Notes: a model not told the origin generated them from the sequence alone. Shown: positions 32,034 to 40,974, numbered from the stretch's first letter. The stretch: DNA of 64,000 nucleotides from JAYRSJ01 sp041920215 (GCA_041920215.1 JAYRSJ010000005.1:62001-126000), one strand, 5' to 3'. Made by a program: numbers and translations.

Positions 32034-34235
32034 TCAGTAGCTGATGCGGGCGTAATAGGTCTGCTGCGCGGCCGCTCGGGCCTGGCCCAGGGTCTCTATG
32101 CCCATGGCCTGCAGCAGCGGCACCAGGTGCAGAAAGACCTCGGCCGTCACCAGCGCATCGCCCAGCGCGGTATGACGGCCCACCACCGGGATGTTGAAGC
32201 GCTCGGCGATGGCCTCCAGCTTGTGGCTCTCCTGGTTGGGATGGACCAGGGCCGAGAGCAGCAGGGTGTCCAGCACCGGCTGCTCGAACACCACGCCGGT
32301 GCTGGGCTGGGCCAGCTCCAGAAAGCGCATGTCGAAGGCGGCGTTGTGGGCCACCAGCACCGTGTCCTCGGCAAAGCGGTGGAAGCCCGGCAGCACCTGG
32401 TCCAGCGTGGGCTGGCCCTGCACCATCGCCGGCGTGATGCCGTGGATGGGGATGCCGGCCGCCGGGATGCTGCGCTGCGGGTCGACCAGCTGCTCGAAGC
32501 TTTCCTGCCGGCGCAGCTTGCCGCCGGAGATGCGCACCGCGCCGATCTGGATGATCTGGTCGCCCTCGGCGGGCTGCAGTCCGGTGGTCTCGGTATCGAA
32601 GACGGTGTAGGCCAGTTCGACCAGGCGGCGTTCGTCCAGCGCGTGGCCCTGCTCGCCGGTCTTGAACAGATCGAAGTCGTAGTACTCGGGCCGGCTCACC
32701 GCGCTGCCGAGCCGGCTGGTCTCCAGCTGTTCCTGCGGCGCGGCCAGCGGCAGCAGAAAGCGGAAGAAGGCCTGGTGGCGCACCCGCTCGCGCTCGAACC
32801 AGAACTCGCCGCCATGGCGCTCCACCACGTCGCGCACGCTCAGCGGGCTGGTTTCGGTGCCTATGCGCATCGCGTCCAGCTCCCAGCTCATCACGGTCTC
32901 GGTGCTGAGGGCCTGGCCGGTCCAGATCAGGTCCAGATGCGCGTGGCCGGCCTGGCCGGCCGGCTGCAGGCGCAGCTGCACCAGCCGGGTGTCGAACTCG
33001 TCGACCAGGCGACCGGCCAGATAGTGCAGGGCCAGCAGCAGCGAGAAGCTGTCGACCTTGAGCCAGAGCTGGGCATCGACCTCGGCCAGGCCCACCCGCA
33101 AGTCGGGGCCCAGCTGGGCCACCAGGCGGCGCTGGGCGGCGGCCAGCAGATCGCTGCCCAGCATCTCGTCCATCGGCCAGCGGGTCTTGATGCCCTCGGT
33201 GCTGCGCCGCGCCAGCTCCTGCATGCGGCCGGCCAGGGCCTGGGCCTCGCTGCGTATCACCGCATGGAAGCGCTGGCGCATGGCTGGCTCCAGCTGGGCA
33301 TCGTCCTCCAGCATCTCGGCGGCGGCCTGCAGATTGGCCAGCGCGCCGCGGCTGCCCTCGGTGAGGCCGTGCAGCAGCTGGTCGCGCAGCGCGTCCTGCT
33401 CGAACTCGCGGGTGACGTTGTCCAGCATCAGCACAAAGCCCGACAGGGCCAGCGGATCGGCCTCGGCGCCGGCCTCGGCCACCTCGCGCACCGGCGCCAT
33501 CTGCACCCGCAGCAGCTGGCCGCCGCGGCTGATGGTGACGAACTGCGCGGCCGGGTTGGCGGCGCCGCGCGCCAGGCGTTGCTGGATGCTCTCCAGCGCA
33601 TGGGCGATCAGCTTGCGGTCGAAGGCCGCATAGATGGAGCGGCCCAGACCCAGCAGCTCTGCACCGTCGGCCAGCGTGGGCGCGGCCGAGAGCGCGCGGA
33701 ACTGCATGCGGGCGCGCTTGTTGTAGAGCAGCACCCGGCCGTCCAGATTGCAGACCACCACACTCTGCGTCAGCTCGGCCATCAGCGCCGCCAGGCGGCT
33801 GCGCTCCAGCTCAACGCTGCGGCTGGCGGCGCGCACCTGCTCGGCCATATCGGCCTTCAGCGCCTCGCGCTGCTGCAGCAGGCCGTTGATCGCACTGTTC
33901 AGCGCCGCCAGCGTCGGGCCGCCGGCCTGCGTGACGCTGGCCGGAATCTCATGCTCCACCGGCGTGTCCAGCCGTATGCGCAGCTGCTCCAGCAGGCGGG
34001 CGGCCGCCAGCGCGCGCGGCCTAACCCAGGTGTTCAGCAGCCAGGCCAGCACGCCCATGCCGGCCAGCACGGTGAGACCCACCAGCGGCAGGCGCGGGCC
34101 CAGCAGCGCGACGGCAGCGGTGCGTTCGGCCGCATCGAAGGTGGACCAGATCAGTGCGCCGGTGATCCACAGCCAGGCCACGCCGGCCAGGCCCAGCGCG
34201 GGCACCAGCAGCAGCATCCAGCGCAGCGTGCGCAT
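32034..34235 (-). CDS. degenerate sensor kinase fused to a DnaQ-type 3'-5' exonuclease
   Basis: A 733-residue inner-membrane protein with two N-terminal TMs (residues 1-30 and ~48-68), a linker coiled coil, a PAS domain (about 150-265: LTQSVVVCNLDGRVLLYNKR) and a histidine-kinase-like part (~275-510). It has lost its catalytic residues: the H-box reads LTEGSRGALANLQ with Glu where the phospho-His belongs, and the N-box lacks its Asn. A full DEDDh exonuclease follows: Asp547-Thr-Glu (DTETTGL), LVAHNAAFDMRFLE, and His688...Asp693 (HTALGDA). It starts one base after the response regulator stop, in the CrbS-like operon. Nuclease activity is likely; the kinase part is probably a sensor only. Confidence 0.8.
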   Translation of the reverse strand: MRTLRWMLLLVPALGLAGVAWLWITGALIWSTFDAAERTAAVALLGPRLPLVGLTVLAGMGVLAWLLNTWVRPRALAAARLLEQLRIRLDTPVEHEIPASVTQAGGPTLAALNSAINGLLQQREALKADMAEQVRAASRSVELERSRLAALMAELTQSVVVCNLDGRVLLYNKRARMQFRALSAAPTLADGAELLGLGRSIYAAFDRKLIAHALESIQQRLARGAANPAAQFVTISRGGQLLRVQMAPVREVAEAGAEADPLALSGFVLMLDNVTREFEQDALRDQLLHGLTEGSRGALANLQAAAEMLEDDAQLEPAMRQRFHAVIRSEAQALAGRMQELARRSTEGIKTRWPMDEMLGSDLLAAAQRRLVAQLGPDLRVGLAEVDAQLWLKVDSFSLLLALHYLAGRLVDEFDTRLVQLRLQPAGQAGHAHLDLIWTGQALSTETVMSWELDAMRIGTETSPLSVRDVVERHGGEFWFERERVRHQAFFRFLLPLAAPQEQLETSRLGSAVSRPEYYDFDLFKTGEQGHALDERRLVELAYTVFDTETTGLQPAEGDQIIQIGAVRISGGKLRRQESFEQLVDPQRSIPAAGIPIHGITPAMVQGQPTLDQVLPGFHRFAEDTVLVAHNAAFDMRFLELAQPSTGVVFEQPVLDTLLLSALVHPNQESHKLEAIAERFNIPVVGRHTALGDALVTAEVFLHLVPLLQAMGIETLGQARAAAQQTYYARISY

Positions 34236-34236
34236 C

Positions 34237-34626
34237 TCAGCGCTCCTCGGCCAGCAAGGCCTTGACGCGGTCCAGCAGCTCGCGGGTCGAGAAGGGCTTG
34301 GTCATATAGCCGTCGGCGCCCAGCGCCAGACCCTTGGCCACATCGGTGTCGCGGCCCTTGGCGCTGAGCATCAGGATGCGCGGCTTGCGCGGCGGGCCGT
34401 CCTCGGCGGCGGCATCACCGCGCAGCGCCTGGCAGACCTCGAAGCCGCTCTTGCCCGGCATCATGATGTCCAGCAGCAGCAGGTCAGGGCAGTCGGCGGC
34501 CACCGCGTCCAGCACCTCCTGGCCGTCGCGCGCCAGGCGCACCTCGAAGCCTTCGCGCTTCATCAGGTACTCCAGCGAGATCAGGATATTGGGCTCGTCG
34601 TCGGCGATCAGAATCTTGTGGCTCAT
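34237..34626 (-). CDS. single-domain response regulator
   Basis: A 129-residue receiver domain only. The acidic pair DDE is near residue 9-11, the phospho-acceptor is Asp53 (LLLLDIMMPGKSG), the switch Ser is in LMLSAKG, and the Lys is in YMTKPFS. No output domain is attached; CrbR-type regulators in other bacteria carry a LuxR helix-turn-helix, missing here. Its ATG overlaps the stop of the CrbS-like kinase (ATGA, 34623-34626), so it is the expected partner. It may pass phosphate to another protein or to the fused exonuclease next door. Some relatives act as phospho-sinks. Confidence 0.85.
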   Translation of the reverse strand: MSHKILIADDEPNILISLEYLMKREGFEVRLARDGQEVLDAVAADCPDLLLLDIMMPGKSGFEVCQALRGDAAAEDGPPRKPRILMLSAKGRDTDVAKGLALGADGYMTKPFSTRELLDRVKALLAEER

Positions 34627-37445
34627 GGTCGCGGGTCTCCTGCATCCTTGCTTTTGTCGTCGTCTTTGGCGTCGGCGTTTTCATTCGATCTGCCCTGCCA
34701 GCCTAGCTCGAAGCTGAAGGCCGCGCCTTGATCCGCATCGCCCTCGGCGGGCGCTTCCAGCCAGAGGCGGCCGCCGTAATGCGCCAGGATCTCGCGGCAG
34801 ATCGGCAGGCCCAGGCCGGTGCCCTGGGGCCGGTTGCTGCCGTCGCCGCCCTGGCGGAACTTCTCGAAGATCAGGGCGCGCTCGGCGGGGGGCACGCCGG
34901 GGCCGTTGTCGCGCACCGTCACCCGCGCGCGCTGGGCGTCGGCCTGCAGCAGCAGGCTGATGCGGCCGCTGCCCGGCGGCGCGAACTTGGCCGCATTGGA
35001 CAGCAGATTGACCAGCACCTGCATGATGCGGTCGGGGTCGGCCAGCAGCGGCGGCAGCGGCGCTTCGGGCAGCTGCAGCTGCAGCTGCAGCTGCACGCCG
35101 CGCTCGCGCAGCGTCTCGGCCAGGGTGTCGGCGGCACGCCGTATCAGGGCCGGCAGATCGATGGGCTCGTCCGCCCATTCGGCATGGCCGGACTCGATCT
35201 TGGCCAGATCCAGCACCTGCTTGACCAGGCGCGACAGGCGCTCGGACTCGCCGACGATGATGGCCAGGAACTGCTGGCGCTGTTCGGCGGGCATCGCCGG
35301 CTCGTCGCGCATCAGCTCGGCCAACGCGCGTATCGCGGTCAGCGGGGTGCGCAGCTCATGGGTCACCGAGGACATGAAATCGTCCTTCAGCCGGTCCAGG
35401 CTCTGCAGCTGCTCGTTGGCCACGCGCAGCTCGGCGGTGGCGCGGCGCAGCGAGGCCTGTTGCTGCTCCAGTTGCAGCGAATAGGCGCGCAGCTGCGAGG
35501 CCTCGTCGACGATGCTCAGCACATCGTCCAGCGAGAGCTGCTGCTCCTCGTCGACCGCGCGCGCCACCATCACCCGGGCCGAGGCGCCGCCGATCGCACC
35601 GGCCAGCGCGGTCTCCAGCGCCTGCACCAGCTCGGCGTCGGCCCGCGGCAGGCTGGCCGCAGTCAGGCCCTGGCGCCGGGCCTGCTGCTCGAACAGGCTG
35701 CGTGAGCGCGCCTCGCCGAGGAAGCGGCCGCCTAGCGCCTGCAGTTCCTCGATGCGGGCCCGGCCGCGCCAGAACAGCGGCGCGGCCGTGGCGCCGGCCG
35801 GGCCCTCCGGCGCCTTGAACACATCGATGAAGAGCAGGGCCTGGCTGTGCTCGGCGGCGCTGGGGCGGCGCGCCAGCGAGACCGCGACGAAGGCGCCCAG
35901 ATTGGCCAGCAGGCTCCAGAACAGCGAATGGGTCAGGTGATCCATGCCCGCCAGCCCCAGCAGCTGTTCCGGCCGCAGCAGGGCCCAGCCGAACAGGCCC
36001 TCGCGCACAAAGCCATCGTCCAGCCAGCCCGAGCGGGCCAGCGAGGGCAGCATCAGCGTGTAGGCCCACAGCGCGAAGCCGGCCAGCAGGCCGGCCAGCG
36101 CGCCGGCCCCGGTAGCGCCGCGCCAGTACATGCCGCCCAGCAGGGCCGGGGCGAACTGGGCCACCGCGGCAAAGCTGATCAGGCCGATGCTGACCAGCGC
36201 GTAGGCCTCGCCGGCCAGGCGGTAGTAGAGATAGCCCAGCAACAGGATCGCGACGATGGCGGCGCGACGTATGCCCAGCAGCCAGCCGGTCAGATCCCCG
36301 GCACCGGCGAAGCGGCGGTGGCGCAGCAGCCAGGGCATCACGAGATCGTTGCAGACCATGGTGGAGACCGCGATCGCCTCGACGATGACCATGCCGGTGG
36401 CGGCCGACAGGCCGCCGACAAAGGCGGCCAGTGCCAGCCACTGATGACCGGCCGCCAGCGGCAGGCTCAGCACAAAGCTGTCGGCATTCATGCCGCTGCC
36501 GGGGCCGAAGAACAGCAGGCCGCCCAGCGCGATCGGCAGCACGAAGAGATTGATCAGCAGCAGATAGGCGGGGAAGGCCCAGGCGGCGCGCTTCAGGTGG
36601 CGCTCGTCGACGTTCTCGACCACCATCACCTGGAACTGGCGCGGCAGCATTAGCAGCGAGAGCAGGGACAGCAGGGTCAGCGCGAACCACTGCGCATAGG
36701 GGAAGGCCTGGCCCTGGCCCAGGCTCAGCAGCCGGGCCAGCTCGGGCCGCTGCAGCGCGCGCTCGAACAGATCGGCCGGATGGGCGAACAGGCCCCAGCA
36801 GACGAACACGCCCACCGCCACAAAGGCCAGCAGCTTGACCAGTGACTCGGCCGCGATCGCCAGCACCATGCCCTCGTGGCGCTCGGTATTGTCCAGATGC
36901 CGGGTGCCGAAGGCGATGGTGAAACCGGCCAGCGCCAGCGCGACATAGAGCGTGCCGTCCTGCCACCAGTGGCCGGGCAACGGCAGCGGCGCGCCCAGCG
37001 GCGTGGTCATCAGCGCATAGCCGCTGGCCACCGCCTTCAGCTGCAGCGCGATATAGGGCACGATGCCCACCACGGTGATCAGGCTCACCAGTCCGGCCAG
37101 CAGCGGGCTCTTGCCATAGCGGCTGGCGATGAAGTCGGCGATCGAGGTGATGCGGTAGCGCCGCGCGATGCGGATCATCTTGCGCAGCAGCAGCCAGGCC
37201 AGCAGCATCGCCAGCGTGGGACCCAGATAGATGGGCAGGAACCAGACGCCGCCCGAGGCGGCCCGGCCCACCGAGCCGTAATAGGTCCAGGCGGTGCAGT
37301 AGACCGCCATCGACAGCGTGTAGACCCAGGCATTGCCGACCAGCGAGCGGCCTTGGGCGGCGCGCCGGTCGCCCCACCAGGCCACGGCGAACAGCAGCAG
37401 CAGATAGGAGAAGGAGGCGCTGAGGACCTGGGCGGGGGCCAGCAC
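34623..37445 (-). CDS. SLC5 transporter-fused sensor histidine kinase (CrbS-like)
   Basis: A 940-residue inner-membrane protein. Residues ~1-520 form a sodium/solute symporter of the SLC5 family with ~13 hydrophobic segments. The following ~560-640 resembles the STAC linker (FRGRARIEELQALGGRFLGE is close to it), then a coiled coil, HisKA with His696 in THELRTPLTAIRAL, and a complete HATPase: NLLSNAAKF (N-box), DNGPGVPP (G1), GTGLGLPI (G2). In Pseudomonas and Vibrio, CrbS/CrbR control acetyl-CoA synthetase and acetate use; the ActP permease gene just upstream supports acetate sensing here. GTG start at 37445. Four-base overlap with the response regulator downstream; one base from the small membrane-protein gene upstream. 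(CAGCTG)n at 35071-35095 encodes LQLQLQLQ. Confidence 0.88.
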   Translation of the reverse strand: MLAPAQVLSASFSYLLLLFAVAWWGDRRAAQGRSLVGNAWVYTLSMAVYCTAWTYYGSVGRAASGGVWFLPIYLGPTLAMLLAWLLLRKMIRIARRYRITSIADFIASRYGKSPLLAGLVSLITVVGIVPYIALQLKAVASGYALMTTPLGAPLPLPGHWWQDGTLYVALALAGFTIAFGTRHLDNTERHEGMVLAIAAESLVKLLAFVAVGVFVCWGLFAHPADLFERALQRPELARLLSLGQGQAFPYAQWFALTLLSLLSLLMLPRQFQVMVVENVDERHLKRAAWAFPAYLLLINLFVLPIALGGLLFFGPGSGMNADSFVLSLPLAAGHQWLALAAFVGGLSAATGMVIVEAIAVSTMVCNDLVMPWLLRHRRFAGAGDLTGWLLGIRRAAIVAILLLGYLYYRLAGEAYALVSIGLISFAAVAQFAPALLGGMYWRGATGAGALAGLLAGFALWAYTLMLPSLARSGWLDDGFVREGLFGWALLRPEQLLGLAGMDHLTHSLFWSLLANLGAFVAVSLARRPSAAEHSQALLFIDVFKAPEGPAGATAAPLFWRGRARIEELQALGGRFLGEARSRSLFEQQARRQGLTAASLPRADAELVQALETALAGAIGGASARVMVARAVDEEQQLSLDDVLSIVDEASQLRAYSLQLEQQQASLRRATAELRVANEQLQSLDRLKDDFMSSVTHELRTPLTAIRALAELMRDEPAMPAEQRQQFLAIIVGESERLSRLVKQVLDLAKIESGHAEWADEPIDLPALIRRAADTLAETLRERGVQLQLQLQLPEAPLPPLLADPDRIMQVLVNLLSNAAKFAPPGSGRISLLLQADAQRARVTVRDNGPGVPPAERALIFEKFRQGGDGSNRPQGTGLGLPICREILAHYGGRLWLEAPAEGDADQGAAFSFELGWQGRSNENADAKDDDKSKDAGDPRP

Positions 37446-37446
37446 G

Positions 37447-37635
37447 TCAGCGGTCCTCGCTGCGTTCCATCAGCCAGGCCAGCGCGGCGATCAGCGCGGC
37501 CCAGATCAGGAACAGCGCGCTGGGAAACAGCGGCAGACCCCACAGCCGCCGCTCATGATCCCACAGCGCCAGCAGCGGAAAATTGAACAGCAGCAGGGCC
37601 AGCGCGAACAGGGCGACGAGTCGCTGCGAGCGCAT
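37447..37635 (-). CDS. small two-TM membrane protein next to the CrbS-like kinase
   Basis: A 62-residue protein with two hydrophobic stretches (LVALFALALLLFNFPLLALW and ALFLIWAALIAALAWLM) flanking the motif WGLPLFPS. It resembles small DUF3311-type proteins found with SLC5 symporters; similarity is only from that pattern. One base separates its stop from the kinase start, so it is the first gene of that transcript after the acetate permease. It may stabilise the transporter/kinase. Start: ATG at 37635. Confidence 0.6.
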   Translation of the reverse strand: MRSQRLVALFALALLLFNFPLLALWDHERRLWGLPLFPSALFLIWAALIAALAWLMERSEDR

Positions 37636-37834
37636 GCGGGGCCGAATTCGGGCTCAGCGGCCGCAGGGCCGCGCGGGCGCGCCGGTGGGCAGGACAGGGC
37701 GGCGATGGGCGTTCACGGTGGCGAGCTCCGTTGGCTGGGTGAATGAGCGGGGCCCCGCCAGCATACGCTGGACGGGGCCCCGGTGGCGCAATCCGCGGCC
37801 GCCGGGGCGGCCGAGTGTGGTGCGCGGCGGCGGC

Positions 37835-39574
37835 TCAGTGACCGCTGGCGCCGGAGGCGCCGATGCCGGTCTCCGATCGCACCTGCTGGGCCAGGAAGCC
37901 GTCACGGTCCTGCTGGCCGCGGCGGCTGCTGTCCAGCAGCGAGAACAGCCAGATGCCGACAAAGCCGATGGTCATCGAAAACAGCGCGGGGCTGGTGTAG
38001 GGGAACAGCGCCGAGCCCTTGGGATTGCCCAGCGTGGCTTCCCAGACCGCCGGCGAGACGACGGTCAGCACCACCGAGGAGACCAGGCCAAGGAAGCCGC
38101 CGATCACCGCGCCACGGGTCGTGCAGCCCTTCCACAGCACCGACATCAGCAGCACCGGGAAGTTGGCCGAGGCGGCGATCGCGAAGGCCAGGCTCACCAT
38201 GAAGGCGATGTTCTGCTTCTCGAAGGCGATGCCCAGGGCCACCGCGACGATGCCCAGCACGATGGTGGTGATCTTGGAGACCCGCAGCTCGGACGCGCTG
38301 TCGGCCTGGCCCTTCTTGATCACGGTGCCGTAGAGGTCATGCGAAACCGCCGAGGCGCCCGACAGCGTCAGGCCGGCCACCACCGCCAGGATGGTGGCGA
38401 AGGCCACCGCCGAGATGAAGCCCAGGAAGACGTTGCCGCCCACCGCATTGGCCAGGTGGATGGCGGCCATATTGCCGCCGCCCAGCAAGGCGCCCTTGGT
38501 GTCGAGGAACTCCGGGTTGGTCAGCACGAAGGTGATGGCGCCGAAGCCGATGATGAAGGTCAGGATGTAGAAGTAGCCGATCCAGGTTGTCGCCCACAGC
38601 ACCGACTTGCGCGCTTCCTTGGCATTGGGCACGGTGAAGAAACGCATCAGGATGTGCGGCAGGCCGGCGGTGCCGAACATCAGGGCCATGCCGAAGCTGA
38701 TGGCAGAGATCGGATCCTTGACGAAGCCGCCCGGGCCCATGATGGAGAAGCCTTTGGCCGCCGCCTCCTCGGGGCTGGCGCCCGCCGCCGTGGCCAGGCC
38801 GGTCTTGATGTCCACCGCCTTGGCGAACATGGCCTCGGTGCTGAAGCCGAACTGCCACAGCACCATCAGGGCCATGAAGGTAGCACCGCCCAGTAGCAGG
38901 ATGGCCTTGATGATCTGCACCCAGGTGGTGGCCGTCATGCCCCCGAACAGCACATAGACCATCATCAGTCCGCCCACCAGTACCACCGCGATCCAGTACT
39001 CCAGGCCGAACAGCAGCTTGATCAGCTGGCCGGCGCCCACCATCTGGGCGATCAGGTAGAAGGCCACGACCACCAGGGTGCCGCTGGCCGCGAACACACG
39101 CACCGGCGTCTGCGAGAAGCGGAAGGCCGCCACATCGGCGAAGGTGAACTTGCCCAGATTGCGCAGGCGCTCGGCCAGCAGGAAGGTCACGACCGGCCAG
39201 CCCACCAGGAAGCCGATCGAGTAGATCAGTCCGTCGAAGCCGCTGGCCATCACGGCCGCTGAGATGCCCAGGAAAGAGGCGGCGGACATATAGTCGCCCG
39301 CGATTGCCAGTCCGTTCTGGAAGCCGGTGATGCCGCCGCCGGCGGTGTAGAAGTCAGCCGCGCTCTTGGTCTTGGCCGCGGCCCATTTGGTGATCCACAG
39401 CGTGAACAGCACGAAGATGCCGAACATGCTGATCGCGGTCCAGTTGGTGGCCTGCTTCTGGGCCTGGCCCAGGTCGGCGCCGGCGGCCCAGACGGTGGCG
39501 GCGGTGCCGCCCAGCAGGGCCAGGGTCAGGACGCGGCGCAGCGTCGCAGCATGGGTGGAGGTGAAGGGTTTCAT
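37835..39574 (-). CDS. actP: cation/acetate symporter ActP
   Basis: A 579-residue SLC5-family symporter that brings acetate (and likely glycolate) into the cell with sodium or protons. Thirteen hydrophobic segments are visible, beginning after a short leader. The conserved ADFYTAGGGITGFQNGLAIA and the sodium-site region GDYMSAASFLGISA mark it as ActP rather than a generic SLC5 protein. It ends in a cytoplasmic Arg/Gly tail. It overlaps the yjcH gene upstream by four bases, the same pairing as in Escherichia coli. The 199 bases between it and the small kinase-side gene (37636-37834) hold no gene, so the two halves of the locus may have separate promoters. Confidence 0.93.
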   Translation of the reverse strand: MKPFTSTHAATLRRVLTLALLGGTAATVWAAGADLGQAQKQATNWTAISMFGIFVLFTLWITKWAAAKTKSAADFYTAGGGITGFQNGLAIAGDYMSAASFLGISAAVMASGFDGLIYSIGFLVGWPVVTFLLAERLRNLGKFTFADVAAFRFSQTPVRVFAASGTLVVVAFYLIAQMVGAGQLIKLLFGLEYWIAVVLVGGLMMVYVLFGGMTATTWVQIIKAILLLGGATFMALMVLWQFGFSTEAMFAKAVDIKTGLATAAGASPEEAAAKGFSIMGPGGFVKDPISAISFGMALMFGTAGLPHILMRFFTVPNAKEARKSVLWATTWIGYFYILTFIIGFGAITFVLTNPEFLDTKGALLGGGNMAAIHLANAVGGNVFLGFISAVAFATILAVVAGLTLSGASAVSHDLYGTVIKKGQADSASELRVSKITTIVLGIVAVALGIAFEKQNIAFMVSLAFAIAASANFPVLLMSVLWKGCTTRGAVIGGFLGLVSSVVLTVVSPAVWEATLGNPKGSALFPYTSPALFSMTIGFVGIWLFSLLDSSRRGQQDRDGFLAQQVRSETGIGASGASGH

Positions 39575-39879
39575 TTGAACGCTGCCTTGTTGACTTCCTC
39601 GGCCAGCGCGTCGTACTCGCTGTTGGCGCGGCGCACATAGATGGCGGTGATGATGACGGTGAAGGCGATCACCCCCAGGCCCAGCGGCATGCCCAGCGTG
39701 GTAACGCCCTCGCCCAGGCGCGAGGCCAGCAGAGGCTTGTTGAAGGCCACCAGCAGGATGAAGCCGTAGTAGACGACGAGCATGGCGAGGGTCAGCAGCA
39801 CGCCGAAACGAGTGCGCTTGGCCTTGAGCTCCTGGTACTTGGGGTGGCTGGCGATCTTGTGCGCCAAATCGGTTTCCAT
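39571..39879 (-). CDS. yjcH: DUF485 inner-membrane protein YjcH
   Basis: A 102-residue protein with two membrane segments (LLTLAMLVVYYGFILLVAFN, LGVIAFTVIITAIYV) and a soluble N-terminus (SHPKYQELKAKRTRFG), which match the DUF485 family. It is co-translated with actP (four-base overlap) and is thought to be an accessory of that permease; activity unknown. Start: ATG at 39879 with GGAG upstream (in cggagacagccatc). It is the first gene of the actP transcript. 39880-40128 before it has no supported gene and should hold the promoter. Confidence 0.9.
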   Translation of the reverse strand: METDLAHKIASHPKYQELKAKRTRFGVLLTLAMLVVYYGFILLVAFNKPLLASRLGEGVTTLGMPLGLGVIAFTVIITAIYVRRANSEYDALAEEVNKAAFK

Positions 39880-40128
39880 GATGGCTGTCTCCGCTTCTGT
39901 AGGGTTGGATGCGCCGGATGATTCCCTGTGGCGCTGACCAAGCTCTGACGCCAAGCCAACAGGAGCTGACAAGCGGGGGAGGGCTAATGGAAAGCCCCTA
40001 GGAAACAAGTAGCGATCCCGCCTGCCGTTGCGGACCAGGCGTTGCCGGAGGCGGATTCGATGGAGGAGGCGCTGCCGGTGAGCGTGGCAGGACGCTTCGC
40101 GTGGCAATTAGCCACGCCGTGAGCCAGC

Positions 40129-40650
40129 TCAGCTCGGTCGCGGCAGGTTCAGCCAGCGGTCCAGCCGGCTGCGCAGCGCGGCGAAGTCCAGCGGCTTGGT
40201 CAGATGCTCGTCCATGCCGGCTTCCATGCTGGCCACCACATCGCTTTCCAGCGCATGGGCGGTCAGGGCCAGGATGGGGAAGTGCGGCAGCTGGCCCTCG
40301 GCCTGCAGCTGGCGCAGGCGGCGGGCGCATTCCAGCCCGTCCATGCCGGGCATCTGAATGTCCATCAGCACCAGCTGCGGCGCCGCCTCCAGGCAGGCCG
40401 CCACCGCCTCCAGCCCGTTCTTGGCCAGGCGGCTGTCCACGCCCATCAGGCTGAGGAATTCCAGCGCCACGACCTGGTTGATGTGGTTGTCCTCGACCAG
40501 CAGCACCACCGGCTTGCCGGCCTCGGCTCGGGGCATGTCCTGGCCGTCCAGGCGCCCGGACGGCGGCAACTGCCCATCGCCAGCGGCGGGCAGCGCTTGG
40601 CGCCGATCCGGGCTGGGGCGGATGTTGTAGATGCTGACTGCGTGATTCAT
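40129..40650 (-). CDS. stand-alone receiver-domain response regulator
   Basis: A 173-residue protein: ~45 poorly conserved N-terminal residues, then one receiver domain with EDN near residue 53, phospho-Asp97 in LVLMDIQMPGMDG, Thr in LALTAHA and Lys in HLTKPLD. The NHINQVVAL and MDIQMPGMDG sequence types are those of the receiver domains found at the C-terminus of hybrid kinases. It may therefore be an orphaned hybrid receiver or a phosphorelay intermediate. No output domain. It is on the same strand as yjcH/actP but 249 bases upstream. Start: ATG at 40650 with agaagg ten bases before it. Confidence 0.82.
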   Translation of the reverse strand: MNHAVSIYNIRPSPDRRQALPAAGDGQLPPSGRLDGQDMPRAEAGKPVVLLVEDNHINQVVALEFLSLMGVDSRLAKNGLEAVAACLEAAPQLVLMDIQMPGMDGLECARRLRQLQAEGQLPHFPILALTAHALESDVVASMEAGMDEHLTKPLDFAALRSRLDRWLNLPRPS

Positions 40651-40974
40651 CGCAAACCTTCTTCTCACCAAACCTGACGACCATCATCGACCGTGAGCCT
40701 GTGCACGCAGGACGTCTATCGGCCCGCCGCAGCGACCAGTCAGCCGCCGCTGCCCTCCCTGCTGGCGTAGCGGGCGCGCGGCCCCTGCCCTCAGGTTGAT
40801 GCGCATGGATCAGGGTTAACCCGAGATGATCCCGGCGCCAATGGGGTCAATTGTTGCCTGTGAATGAGGACGAGCGCAACGGCGGAGATTCCCCTGCGCC
40901 GGCAAGCCCTGCTGACAGCGGCTGGCAGCAGCGCTCTCTAGAATCGCCGCTCCCTTTGCCAACGACAGCGCCCT
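40651..40974. other. divergent promoter region upstream of the double UvrA
   Basis: A 324-base gap between the receiver gene (minus) and the double-uvrA gene (plus). No gene is seen. It contains a 10-bp palindrome GGGTTAACCC (40813-40822) flanked by GGATCA and TGATCC arms (40807-40832), and the larger dyad at 40909-40931 described separately. A -10-like TAGAAT is at 40939-40944. Confidence 0.55.
40909..40931 (+). promoter_or_regulatory. 23-bp near-perfect dyad before the double uvrA gene
   Basis: Outer arms CTGCTG (40909-40914) and CAGCAG (40926-40931), inner arms CAGC (40916-40919) and GCTG (40921-40924). Only the pair at positions 7 and 17 of the dyad fails to match, around one central base. 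It lies 43 bases before the ATG and just upstream of a -10-like TAGAAT (40939-40944), ideal for an operator. It does not fit a CTGT-N8-ACAG LexA box. Confidence 0.5.

Noticed and set aside
32127..34265. A long open frame on the plus strand over the exonuclease fusion.
   Set aside because: It is antisense to a protein with intact PAS and exonuclease motifs. Its composition is Gln/Gly/His-rich with no domain.
35071..35095. (CAGCTG)n-like hexamer repeat in the CrbS-like kinase as a phase-variation tract.
   Set aside because: The unit is six bases, so changes add or remove Leu-Gln pairs without a frame shift; no switching expected.
40909..40931. The dyad before the double uvrA as a LexA (SOS) box.
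   Set aside because: A LexA box has CTGT-N8-ACAG. Here the outer arms are CTGCTG/CAGCAG with a different spacing, so an SOS call is not supported.
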